From: an uncultured Bacteroidales bacterium
GTDB lineage: Bacteria; Bacteroidota; Bacteroidia; Bacteroidales; Paludibacteraceae
Direction of reading: 5' to 3'
DNA: 64,000 nt
Assembly: GCA_902769535.1 (NCBI GenBank)
Contig: CACXPH010000001.1
Coordinates: 1-64,000 of the forward strand
Shown: piece by piece, positions 44,183 to 51,319 of the stretch
Position numbering within the stretch: position 1 is the first letter of the stretch
How the letters are laid out: each line of letters opens with the position of its first letter
Translations under genes and position numbers: made by a program
Notes under the pieces: model-generated
The model's input: the letters and a program-made list of their open reading frames with translations, nothing else
What the model was told of the DNA's origin: nothing
The model's database searches: none

Positions 44183-44190
44183 CAAAGGTA
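44183..44190 (-). promoter_or_regulatory. -7 box of the HU gene
   Basis: TACCTTTG reading leftward, about 48 bases before the HU ATG. At the -33 position there is only TTTC, so the upstream box is weak. Confidence 0.65.
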
Positions 44191-44229
44191 CTATAAAATA
44201 ATGAAATATGAAAATATTTTGCCAAAAAA

Positions 44230-44261
44230 ATTGCAAATTTGTGGTTTTTTTTGTACTTTTG
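44230..44261 (+). promoter_or_regulatory. mutY promoter
   Basis: -33-like ATTG (44230-44233), 20-base spacer, -7 box TACTTTTG (44254-44261), reading rightward to the ATG at 44293. Confidence 0.65.
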
Positions 44262-44292
44262 CACGATTTTTTGAAAAAAAAGCACGCTTTTT

Positions 44293-45303
44293 ATGCCCAA
44301 TTCACTGCTATATAGCCATTTATATGCTTGGTATGAAGCTAACCGTCGCGTCCTGCCTTGGCGGGAGACAAGCGACCCGTATGCTATATGGCTCAGTGAG
44401 ATCATTCTGCAGCAGACGCGTGTGGCACAAGGCATGGAGTACTATATGCGTTTCATTGCCCGTTGGCCGCGTGTAGAAGACCTGGCTGCAGCCGATGAAG
44501 CAGAGGTACTGCGCGAATGGCAGGGACTCGGTTATTACAGCCGCGCACGTAACCTGCATAAGGCGGCGCAGACGGTAGTAACCAACGGCTGGAGTCCGTT
44601 CCCTGCCCGTTTTGAAGACATCCGTTCCCTGCCCGGCATCGGCGATTATACAGCAGGCGCTATCGCGTCCTTTGCTTATAACCAACCCTATCCTGCTATG
44701 GACGGAAACGTCTATCGCGTCGTGGCACGACTACTTGATATCGACGAACCTTTCGACACTTCCGCCGGCAAGAAACATTTCCATCAAGCCATAGACACCC
44801 TCCTCGACCGTGAGAACCCCCGACTCTTCAACTCCGCCATCATGGAGTTCGGAGCCTTGCAATGTACGCCCTCCTTAGGCGATGCCTGCCTCACCTGTCC
44901 GCTTCAAGCGCAGTGCCTCGCCTATGCACACGGCACGGCCGAACTGCTGCCCGTGCGCAAACCCCGCCCCAAAGTGCGTGACCGATGGTTCACCTACCAT
45001 ATTTATACGAAAGGAGACGAAACGCTCATCCGCAGACGGGAGAACCCGAAAGATATTTGGTATCATCTCTACGAGTTTCCCTGCGAGGAATCGCCAGAAG
45101 AGCCATTAGCCATTAGCCCTTCGCCATTAGCCTTTACGCACGTTCTCTCGCATCAACGCCTCCATGCGCGTTTTATTGTGCATCGCGTACAAAAAATGCC
45201 GGACATTGCCGGCACTATTCGCATTCGTTGGGAAGAACTCAATGATTTTGCCCTTTCTCGATTAACGCTGCGAGCACTCGATACACTTCGCCGTAAGGCG
45301 TAG
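44293..45303 (+). CDS. mutY: A/G-specific adenine glycosylase MutY
   Basis: 336 residues. The catalytic Glu is in WLSEIILQQTRV, and the helix-hairpin-helix is LPGIGDYTAGAIASFAY with the catalytic Asp in PYPAMDGNV. The iron-sulfur loop is C-x7-C-x2-C-x5-C (CTPSLGDACLTCPLQAQC), one residue longer than the usual C-x6-C. The C-terminal NUDIX-like domain (about 230-336) is partly coded by a GCCATTAGCC array translated as EEPLAISPSPLAF. It removes adenine opposite 8-oxoguanine. Its last 65 bases overlap the convergent DUF2520 gene. Confidence 0.95.
   Translation: MPNSLLYSHLYAWYEANRRVLPWRETSDPYAIWLSEIILQQTRVAQGMEYYMRFIARWPRVEDLAAADEAEVLREWQGLGYYSRARNLHKAAQTVVTNGWSPFPARFEDIRSLPGIGDYTAGAIASFAYNQPYPAMDGNVYRVVARLLDIDEPFDTSAGKKHFHQAIDTLLDRENPRLFNSAIMEFGALQCTPSLGDACLTCPLQAQCLAYAHGTAELLPVRKPRPKVRDRWFTYHIYTKGDETLIRRRENPKDIWYHLYEFPCEESPEEPLAISPSPLAFTHVLSHQRLHARFIVHRVQKMPDIAGTIRIRWEELNDFALSRLTLRALDTLRRKA
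45102..45132. repeat. In-frame tandem array GCCATTA in mutY
   Basis: Three to four quasi-copies of GCCATTAG, translated as PLAISPSPLA between two blocks of the MutY C-terminal domain. Confidence 0.87.
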
Positions 45304-45982
45304 ATGCCAGCACTGCCTCGTGATGGGCCATCACCGCTTGGTCTCCACGCTGTGCGGGACCGGTCTGTGCGTCCTTTGGTGCCATCACATGCACTTTCTC
45401 CGCCGTGCGGTCTATGAGCGGCAACAAAGCCTCAAAGGGAATCTGCGTGTCCTTGAGTACCTCTGCCGCGATGCGGTACATGAGGTTCGTGTAGTTATTA
45501 GCGAACACCCCCGCTATATGCAGCCGCTCGCGGTCGTGCCCGTTCGCCTCATAGATACGGCTCGTCAGACACTGCGCCAGCGAGTAAATAGCCGCGATGT
45601 CGTCTATATTGCGGCCCTCAATGAAACACGGGATGTTCGACCAGTCGTCTATCAACTGAATCCGGCTGAAACTCTGGAAGAAATACAGCACGCCGGCGTG
45701 CGGTTTGTCCGCACCAAACACTTCTATCGGCATCGAACCGGACGTGTGCACATGCAGCGCTTGCGGTGCATCTACCTTCGCCACCACCGTCTCTAAGGCC
45801 TGATCCGCCACCGTGTAGATATAGCAGTCTGCCTTCGGCAACTCGCTGATTGCTTGCTGCTGAACACTTCCTCCCGCCGTCAGCGGACGAGCGTGCACCA
45901 GTTCCGCACGAATTCCTTTCAGTTCAAACGCATGGTGCAGGTTCGTGCCTACACTTCCCGCTCCGATAATGGCAATTCTCAT
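45239..45982 (-). CDS. DUF2520 NAD(P)-binding protein
   Basis: 247 residues. N-terminal Rossmann fold with GAGSVG (residues 7-12, MRIAIIGAGSVGTNLHH), then an all-helical C-terminal domain with ANNYTNLMY. It resembles the DUF2520 / pyrroline-5-carboxylate-reductase-like group, of unknown substrate. It is convergent with mutY and overlaps its coding end by 65 bases, a large overlap for two convergent genes. The end is shared, not truncated, since both proteins look complete. Confidence 0.85.
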   Translation of the reverse strand: MRIAIIGAGSVGTNLHHAFELKGIRAELVHARPLTAGGSVQQQAISELPKADCYIYTVADQALETVVAKVDAPQALHVHTSGSMPIEVFGADKPHAGVLYFFQSFSRIQLIDDWSNIPCFIEGRNIDDIAAIYSLAQCLTSRIYEANGHDRERLHIAGVFANNYTNLMYRIAAEVLKDTQIPFEALLPLIDRTAEKVHVMAPKDAQTGPAQRGDQAVMAHHEAVLASTPYGEVYRVLAALIEKGQNH

Positions 45983-45995
45983 ATCGGGTCAGTCC

Positions 45996-46517
45996 TTATT
46001 TGCCGCCGAAGGCACTGAGGAGCGAACTGATCGCACCGGCATATTGGGATGCAGTGTTGGCATAGGATGCAGCGGTAGAAGCGGTGCTCTGCGCCTGGGT
46101 TGCAGCTGTCTGAACGGCCTCACTGTTCTTAACCATATCGACCAGACTGTTCGTTACCGTTTCTACGTTCGACTGCGTCACCAGGCCTAACGAACTGGCA
46201 ATCAGACCCTTACCGAATTCTTTGAGATAAGTCTTGTCCTGATAGTTGGATTTCAGTCCTTCGCAGTTAGCCAACAGCGTGACGGTATTCAAAACATTCT
46301 GCATGTTCTTGTAGTCATATTTGTTGCCGTCCGCTTTGTACTGGGTGTACAGGGCTTGGAGAGCGTTACCTGCTCCCTGACCGCTTTGCAGGGCGCTGGT
46401 ACTAACCGTCTGAGTGGACTGAGTTGCCGTTGATGACTGTTTAGAAGAACTACCGTTCAGCATGCCGCATGCATTAAAAAGCATCGCTGCAGCTAAAAAG
46501 ATAAAGATTTTTTTCAT
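45996..46517 (-). CDS. Lipoprotein, DUF4923-like
   Basis: 173 residues. The signal peptide ends in FNAC (Cys17) followed by a Ser/Thr/Gln-rich linker (QSSTATQSTQTVSTSALQ). The mature part is mostly helical and Ala/Ser/Thr-rich, with a single Cys in LLANCEGL. Ends in AISSLLSAFGGK. I match it loosely to DUF4923 (Bacteroidales lipoproteins of unknown function). It has its own promoter and lies 13 bases upstream of the DUF2520 gene, so the two may be co-transcribed. Confidence 0.65.
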   Translation of the reverse strand: MKKIFIFLAAAMLFNACGMLNGSSSKQSSTATQSTQTVSTSALQSGQGAGNALQALYTQYKADGNKYDYKNMQNVLNTVTLLANCEGLKSNYQDKTYLKEFGKGLIASSLGLVTQSNVETVTNSLVDMVKNSEAVQTAATQAQSTASTAASYANTASQYAGAISSLLSAFGGK

Positions 46518-46546
46518 ATGCCTTGTTTATATTTTATTTGCGACTG

Positions 46547-46578
46547 CAAAGGTACTACAAAAAAATGACATATGCAAG
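46547..46578 (-). promoter_or_regulatory. Promoter of the DUF4923-like lipoprotein gene
   Basis: -7 box TACCTTTG (46547-46554), 20-base spacer, -33 box CTTG (46575-46578), reading leftward. The -33 lies within the imperfect terminator hairpin of the upstream lipoprotein gene, the third such case in the window. Confidence 0.75.
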
Positions 46579-46596
46579 CATATGCCATTCTTTTTT
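46559..46596 (-). terminator. Terminator of the lipoprotein locus
   Basis: Imperfect hairpin AAAAAAATG-CATATGC-AA-GCATATG-CATT-TTTTTT just past the stop of the last small lipoprotein gene. Confidence 0.6.
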
Positions 46597-46613
46597 ACGA
46601 AATTTCTTTCGAT

Positions 46614-47012
46614 TTACTTTTGCAGCGTGAAGGTGTGACCGGAATACAAGAGCTTGTCGCCATCGAGTGTGGCGGTCTTCTCATATTTGTCCAGATCAGC
46701 TTTCATCTCCTCTACGTTAGAGTCTGTAAAGGAGAATGTGAGGGTATTACCTTTCAACGTATAGGTTCCACCTATCCATGCGTCAATCGTCGATCCCAGC
46801 GCTTGCCCTACCTCATGAAATTTAACGGAGTTACCACTGAACTCAAAGTACATGTATCCGTTTGCATTCAATTGGCACACCCAGGTTCCACTGGCCAGTT
46901 GAGCGGTTTGCCCGTTTCCCGGTTCGTTGGAATTGTTACCATTTTTCTCACAAGCGGTAAATGCCAGTACGCCGGCTACCAGCGCGATGGCGAAAAATAA
47001 GAATTTACGCAT
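46614..47012 (-). CDS. Small lipoprotein 5, lipocalin-like
   Basis: 132 residues. The leader MRKFLFFAIALVAGVLAFTA is followed by anchor Cys21 and a Gly/Asn linker. The mature part is a run of short beta strands (GTWVCQLNANGYMYFEF, GGTYTLKGNTLTFSF), as in small lipocalin-like proteins. It is the last of five lipoprotein genes with matching leaders. Function unknown. A terminator follows. Confidence 0.75.
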   Translation of the reverse strand: MRKFLFFAIALVAGVLAFTACEKNGNNSNEPGNGQTAQLASGTWVCQLNANGYMYFEFSGNSVKFHEVGQALGSTIDAWIGGTYTLKGNTLTFSFTDSNVEEMKADLDKYEKTATLDGDKLLYSGHTFTLQK

Positions 47013-47026
47013 AATTTCTTTCGATT

Positions 47027-47467
47027 TTAGTCATTTACTATCTCGCCGTCGAAGATACCCATAGTGGAACCGTCAATGTGGTAGTCGAAGCTGCAACTGG
47101 TGGCATCGCACCAACCGTCGATGTCGAACGACTCCCATTTGTCGAATGGTTTGCCGTCCGGCAGTTGGGGCAGCGCATCGCAGTGGATATGATATCCCTC
47201 GGTTGCATTACCCTCCCATATGCCGTCATAGAGATAGAGGTTTACAGGCTCAGCATCTTCCGATGTTTTGACGCCTACCCACTTCATGGTCATCTTGTGG
47301 TTGTCTTCCAGCGCGATATACACATCATGCTCGTATTCGAAATCGGCCCAGGAGATACCTCTGTAATGATACACTGTGCCTTTCAATTCGGGCTCGTTCT
47401 TCTCGCAAGAAGTGAAAGCCAATACACTTGCTACACATGCAAAGGCGAAGATAAAAAGTTTTTTCAT
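47027..47467 (-). CDS. Small lipoprotein 4
   Basis: 146 residues. The leader MKKLFIFAFACVASVLAFTS matches the neighbours and the anchor is Cys21. The mature part is beta-rich and Trp/Asp/Tyr-rich (WESFDIDGWCDATSCSFDYH) with two further cysteines. I recognise no family. It lies in tandem with four paralogous-leader genes, 14 bases before the next. Confidence 0.72.
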   Translation of the reverse strand: MKKLFIFAFACVASVLAFTSCEKNEPELKGTVYHYRGISWADFEYEHDVYIALEDNHKMTMKWVGVKTSEDAEPVNLYLYDGIWEGNATEGYHIHCDALPQLPDGKPFDKWESFDIDGWCDATSCSFDYHIDGSTMGIFDGEIVND

Positions 47468-47487
47468 ATTCGTTGATTATTTATCGA

Positions 47488-48234
47488 TTATTTTACTCGT
47501 ACGAAATACCACTGATAATAGGTCGTACCGTCGCCGCGAACGAAGCCCATCCAGTTTTTGGTGAGCGGTTGTACGGTGATGCGGTCGTTCTCGTCCACGA
47601 GATGACTCTGTGCCGGGTTGTTGACCATCTGCATACCGAATTCGTAACTCCATGCACCATTCTGGGTCTCGCCGGTGAAGGTGCTGTGGTAGGTAGCCGA
47701 GCCGTCTGCGCGGAGTTCCCAGGTCTCAACGCCGGGGTTGGTGCCCATGGTGTACCATGCGCCCTCCAGGGTGTGCGCATCCATGCTGTAATACGCCAGT
47801 TTCCAAGTACCTACAAAGTCTTCGGTCTTCGGCTCGAAGATCTGGCTCTCGTAGTCAAACGCAGGCAGTTTACATACGTATATCTCCGTAACACCCTGGG
47901 TATCTTTCAGCTTGGCCGTCTCGCCATAGAAAGCAGCTACTTCGAAATCCATGTTGCGACTATCCACTATGAGGTGGTTGCTGTCGAAGTGGTACGTTAC
48001 GGTGTCACCGTTCAGTACGGCTTTGTCGGCTGCGATGATGTCCACGATGAAGTGGGGTCCCGGACTCTTCTCTCCATCCATGAATACGCTGTCGGTGCGC
48101 CACATAGTACCGATGAGCTCAGCGGGCTTAAGTTCCTGCTCTTCTTGAGGGTTGTTCGGGTTGTTCGGATCACAAGATGTGAATGCCAGTGCGCCGGCTA
48201 CCAGCGCAAAGGCGAAAAATAAGATTTTCTTCAT
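47488..48234 (-). CDS. Small lipoprotein 3, two-module
   Basis: 248 residues from the ATG at 48234, which opens the shared leader (MKKILFFAFALVAGALAFTS, anchor Cys21). The frame extends upstream through the neighbouring gene, but that start is rejected. The mature part has two lipocalin-like halves: LIGTMWRTDSVFMDG (about 40-130) and FVGTWKLAYYSMDA (about 140-248). The double module suggests internal duplication. Function unknown. Confidence 0.75.
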   Translation of the reverse strand: MKKILFFAFALVAGALAFTSCDPNNPNNPQEEQELKPAELIGTMWRTDSVFMDGEKSPGPHFIVDIIAADKAVLNGDTVTYHFDSNHLIVDSRNMDFEVAAFYGETAKLKDTQGVTEIYVCKLPAFDYESQIFEPKTEDFVGTWKLAYYSMDAHTLEGAWYTMGTNPGVETWELRADGSATYHSTFTGETQNGAWSYEFGMQMVNNPAQSHLVDENDRITVQPLTKNWMGFVRGDGTTYYQWYFVRVK

Positions 48235-48244
48235 AAATTTCAGC

Positions 48245-48712
48245 TTATTTGAGCATGGCATTAAAGACGAGATAAACCTGGGTGTCTTGCTCGTTATCGT
48301 TGCCAAAATGCATGTTGAACATCGTCCGATTGGCATCCATCGCAGCGTAAGCATACGATTTCGGGAAGTGTTTATAGGCCGAACCATCTGCCAGCACGAG
48401 ATTGATGTGTACCATGTGGCCTTCCTCGGTACTAATCGGCATATCGTAGATATAGATATCCTGCGGAGTCTCCTCGTCGGAAGCGATGCGTGCCTGTACA
48501 AACTTCACATCCACGGTATTCTTAGTGGGGTGCAGTGTGATTACTGCCTCTTGCTGTGTGTTATACACATCAAACATCACGCCACGCAACTCTCCGGTTA
48601 CATTGAAAACAACAGCATCCGGATCCGGTTCGTTTTGGTTTTTCTTTTCACAAGAGGTGAATGCCAGTACGCTTGCTACCAGCGCAAAGGCGAAAAATAA
48701 ATATTTTTTCAT
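48245..48712 (-). CDS. Small lipoprotein 2
   Basis: 155 residues. The leader MKKYLFFAFALVASVLAFTS has its anchor at Cys21, then KKNQNEPDPDA linker. The beta-rich mature part (VFNVTGELRGVMFDVYN) is unlike that of its neighbours, though the leaders agree. Function unknown. Confidence 0.73.
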   Translation of the reverse strand: MKKYLFFAFALVASVLAFTSCEKKNQNEPDPDAVVFNVTGELRGVMFDVYNTQQEAVITLHPTKNTVDVKFVQARIASDEETPQDIYIYDMPISTEEGHMVHINLVLADGSAYKHFPKSYAYAAMDANRTMFNMHFGNDNEQDTQVYLVFNAMLK

Positions 48713-48718
48713 GATTAT

Positions 48719-49171
48719 TTATTGTTTGGTATAGTCTGCATCCCAGGAATAATCGGTACCGTAGTCGCGTGTGATATGCATGATGTTACCATTAATGCTG
48801 AACTTCAGCTTCTCGTCTTGCGGTTGCCATTCGTCATCGTATTCTTCTGTACCATCCGCTTTCGCCATGCCGTATTTGTCCTTGTGGATAGTAATGATGT
48901 CATCGTTGATTTCATATGGGCCTCTCCATACGAAACCGTCATACGGCTTGCTCAGATCGGCACCCGGTCCATAGGCATAGTCATAGAGGGCGAATGTGCC
49001 ATCGCCATTGAAGGTGAAGATGTACACGCCGAACCAACCGGAATCTTCTGCTGGTGGTGTCTGATAGCGCCATGTACCTACGATAGGGCTGTCCACTTTG
49101 TTCTTGTCACAACTTGTGAATGCCAATACGCCGACTACCAGCGCCATGGCGAAAAATAGAATCTTTTTCAT
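48719..49171 (-). CDS. Small lipoprotein 1, lipocalin-like
   Basis: 150 residues. The leader MKKILFFAMALVVGVLAFTS has its anchor at Cys21. The mature part begins with IVGTWRYQTPPAEDSGWFGV, a lipocalin-like GTW start, and continues in beta strands. It follows the leucine-rich repeat gene by 12 bases, so it is probably read from the same promoter. Function unknown. Confidence 0.75.
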   Translation of the reverse strand: MKKILFFAMALVVGVLAFTSCDKNKVDSPIVGTWRYQTPPAEDSGWFGVYIFTFNGDGTFALYDYAYGPGADLSKPYDGFVWRGPYEINDDIITIHKDKYGMAKADGTEEYDDEWQPQDEKLKFSINGNIMHITRDYGTDYSWDADYTKQ

Positions 49172-49183
49172 AACATATGATTT

Positions 49184-51166
49184 TTAATTTTTAATTTCTG
49201 CACCAACGGCATTGTATGTCTTGCCGTTACGGAGGATGAGGATCTGACCGTCACGGATGATTTTTGTACTTTGTGCTTTGTCATTCTGCACATTCTCCAC
49301 GCCTTCGGTACTCGGGATATGCGCACGAATCATGAATACAAAAGGAGATGACCACTGACCTTGCAGATTCATCCACTCTGTGCCAAAACCAATCCATTGT
49401 GCGTTTGGATTACCTGCCGTGTAGTCCATGGCTGCCGGTTGTTCATCTGTTCCTTCTGAGAAATAAATCCACAGATTTTTGGTTGGATCTATAACGATTG
49501 GATTCTCAAAGGCGATAATATGGAAGCCGTTTCCTTCAGGCATGAACGACTCGGTATGCAGCAATTGTCCCGAGGCCGGTGTCTCTCCGCCGGATACGAC
49601 AGACAGGGTTATCTCCGAGCTATTATACCTTGTCTCAAACAACGCCACTTGCGTCAGTTTGTTGCCACGAATGGAATCCGTCGGAATCATGATACCCCAA
49701 TTAAACGTTTCTCCCGACATTCCGCAGGAGTTATCAAAATGGGCGTTGTCGTATTTGGTCCAACCCGCAAACGCAGCTTCTTCCTCTTCACCATAGATGG
49801 GCCAAATGAGGTAAAAGTTCTTCCATACATCGGCCGCCTTATAAGCCTCCAGGCTCTGTTTGGGCACTCGCAAGGAATGCATCGATCCATAGGCAAAGGC
49901 ATCCTCATGAATCCGAGGCGGTGTGATCGCTTTGCATATGAGACTACTTGCAGAACGCTTGAAGACATATTGACCGATTGTATCAAGCGAAGCAGGAAGT
50001 TCTATCTCTTTCAGGGCAGGACATTCGGAAAACGCATCTTGCCGGATGGACTTAAGTCCTTCTGGCAATTCAACGTGCGTTAACGCGCTACACGCCATGA
50101 AAGCGTATTGATCGATAGTTTTCACCCCTTGCGGGACAACCACTGAGTCCAAACTCGCGCAACCTATAAATATGCCTTCAGGCAAGGTGTCCATTGGACA
50201 ATGCAGCGTGATAGAAGTGAGATTTAAATCGTATTCAAAGGCATTGTTACCTAGATAGGTCACCGTACTTGGCACTTCCATATGAGTGAAAGCGGCGCAA
50301 CCGGAGAAAGCTTGCACGCCAATATACGTCAGACCTTCCGGCAGAACGACCGATGGCAAAACTTTACATAATTGGAAAGCATGGCTTCCTATATATTTCA
50401 CGCCAGCCGGGATATTGACAGATTGCAACTTTTCACATTCCTGAAAGGCTTCATTACCGATGAAACTGACAGAATCCGGAATCACGATGGACGTCATTGA
50501 ATTACAATATACAAAGGCCCTGTTACCTATCCATCGTGTATTGGGCTGAATGGTATAAGTTGTTTGCGACTTGTCTGTCGCCTGCACCAGGTAATCACCT
50601 GCATAGCGGATACCATCCACCACGGGCAGACTGGTACAGTACTTAAACAGGTCTACGCCAAACATAGGATCGCATTTTCCGAACGTGACCGAACTCAGGG
50701 CATCGCACTCATAGAATGCTCCAGCGCCTATATACTCCACGCTGTCACCAATCACAATGGTTGTCAATCCGTAGCATTTATAGAAAGCATTACTGCCAAT
50801 GGTCTTGACGCTATTAGGAATCACAAACGATTTCACGGATTGACACCCGCGAAAAGCACCCTCGCCAATGGTTTGCACCTTATTACCGATAACAAATTGC
50901 GTGATTCCTTCATTGTACGTGTAGCCGAACGCACTGTTTGCTATGGCTGTCACGTCGAATGTTTGTTCGTTGTAAACAACCGTGTCGGGCATAACGATGG
51001 ATGTAAGCGACTTATAGGCCTCTTTGTTATTCACCAGTGTGGCAGTAAGAGTTTCGTCATCGAGGTCATAACACAGACCGTCAATCAATACACTTGTGTA
51101 GATAGTTGCCGAAGCGAACGTGATACTTGCCGCGAGAGCAAAAAACAGAGTAAGAAGTTTCTTCAT
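49184..51166 (-). CDS. BspA-type leucine-rich repeat surface protein with type IX-like tail
   Basis: 660 residues. Signal peptide MKKLLTLFFALAASITFASA. From about residue 50 to 430 there are more than ten 23-residue repeats of the BspA type (for example SIVIPDSVSFIGNEAFQECE, and ITQFVIGNKVQTIGEGAF). A non-repeat domain follows (about 440-620). The tail STKIIRDGQILILRNGKTYN resembles Bacteroidales type IX C-terminal signals and the tail of the Cys-rich protein at 1892. BspA proteins bind host or matrix proteins; that role is inferred. It heads the lipoprotein locus and is next to a gene for a membrane AraC regulator. Confidence 0.88.
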   Translation of the reverse strand: MKKLLTLFFALAASITFASATIYTSVLIDGLCYDLDDETLTATLVNNKEAYKSLTSIVMPDTVVYNEQTFDVTAIANSAFGYTYNEGITQFVIGNKVQTIGEGAFRGCQSVKSFVIPNSVKTIGSNAFYKCYGLTTIVIGDSVEYIGAGAFYECDALSSVTFGKCDPMFGVDLFKYCTSLPVVDGIRYAGDYLVQATDKSQTTYTIQPNTRWIGNRAFVYCNSMTSIVIPDSVSFIGNEAFQECEKLQSVNIPAGVKYIGSHAFQLCKVLPSVVLPEGLTYIGVQAFSGCAAFTHMEVPSTVTYLGNNAFEYDLNLTSITLHCPMDTLPEGIFIGCASLDSVVVPQGVKTIDQYAFMACSALTHVELPEGLKSIRQDAFSECPALKEIELPASLDTIGQYVFKRSASSLICKAITPPRIHEDAFAYGSMHSLRVPKQSLEAYKAADVWKNFYLIWPIYGEEEEAAFAGWTKYDNAHFDNSCGMSGETFNWGIMIPTDSIRGNKLTQVALFETRYNSSEITLSVVSGGETPASGQLLHTESFMPEGNGFHIIAFENPIVIDPTKNLWIYFSEGTDEQPAAMDYTAGNPNAQWIGFGTEWMNLQGQWSSPFVFMIRAHIPSTEGVENVQNDKAQSTKIIRDGQILILRNGKTYNAVGAEIKN

Positions 51167-51244
51167 AATATATATCCTTTCTTTTTTAAAAAATTTTCTT
51201 ATCTCGTTTTACTTGAACGATTGTTTCCATTTGAATACAACGCA

Positions 51245-51252
51245 CAAAAGTA
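51245..51252 (-). promoter_or_regulatory. -7 box of the leucine-rich repeat gene promoter
   Basis: TACTTTTG reading leftward, in the shared run AAAAAGCAGTACTTTTG. At the -33 position (51273-51276) there is no TTTG; instead the inner edge of the direct repeat 51274-51290 sits there. This is the form of an activator-dependent promoter. Confidence 0.7.
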
Positions 51253-51273
51253 CTGCTTTTTTGTTAAAAAGCA

Positions 51274-51311
51274 TTCACAAATCGTACAAATCCATTCTCA
51301 AATCGTACAAA
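51274..51311 (-). promoter_or_regulatory. Two 17-bp direct repeats, candidate AraC-regulator sites
   Basis: TTCACAAATCGTACAAA (51274-51290) and TTCTCAAATCGTACAAA (51295-51311) differ at one base and are 21 bp apart. That is the size and spacing of AraC half-sites at an activated promoter. The inner repeat touches the missing -33 box of the leucine-rich repeat gene, and an AraC-family regulator gene ends 9 bases from the outer repeat. Binding is inference. Confidence 0.65.
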
Positions 51312-51319
51312 AGTGCAGA

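Noticed and set aside
44136-44435. N-terminal extension of the HU protein
   Set aside because: The extension is antisense to mutY and crosses the HU promoter. The conserved HU start is at 44135.
48235-48501. N-terminal extension of small lipoprotein 3
   Set aside because: It lies within the neighbouring lipoprotein gene. The shared leader clearly begins at 48234.
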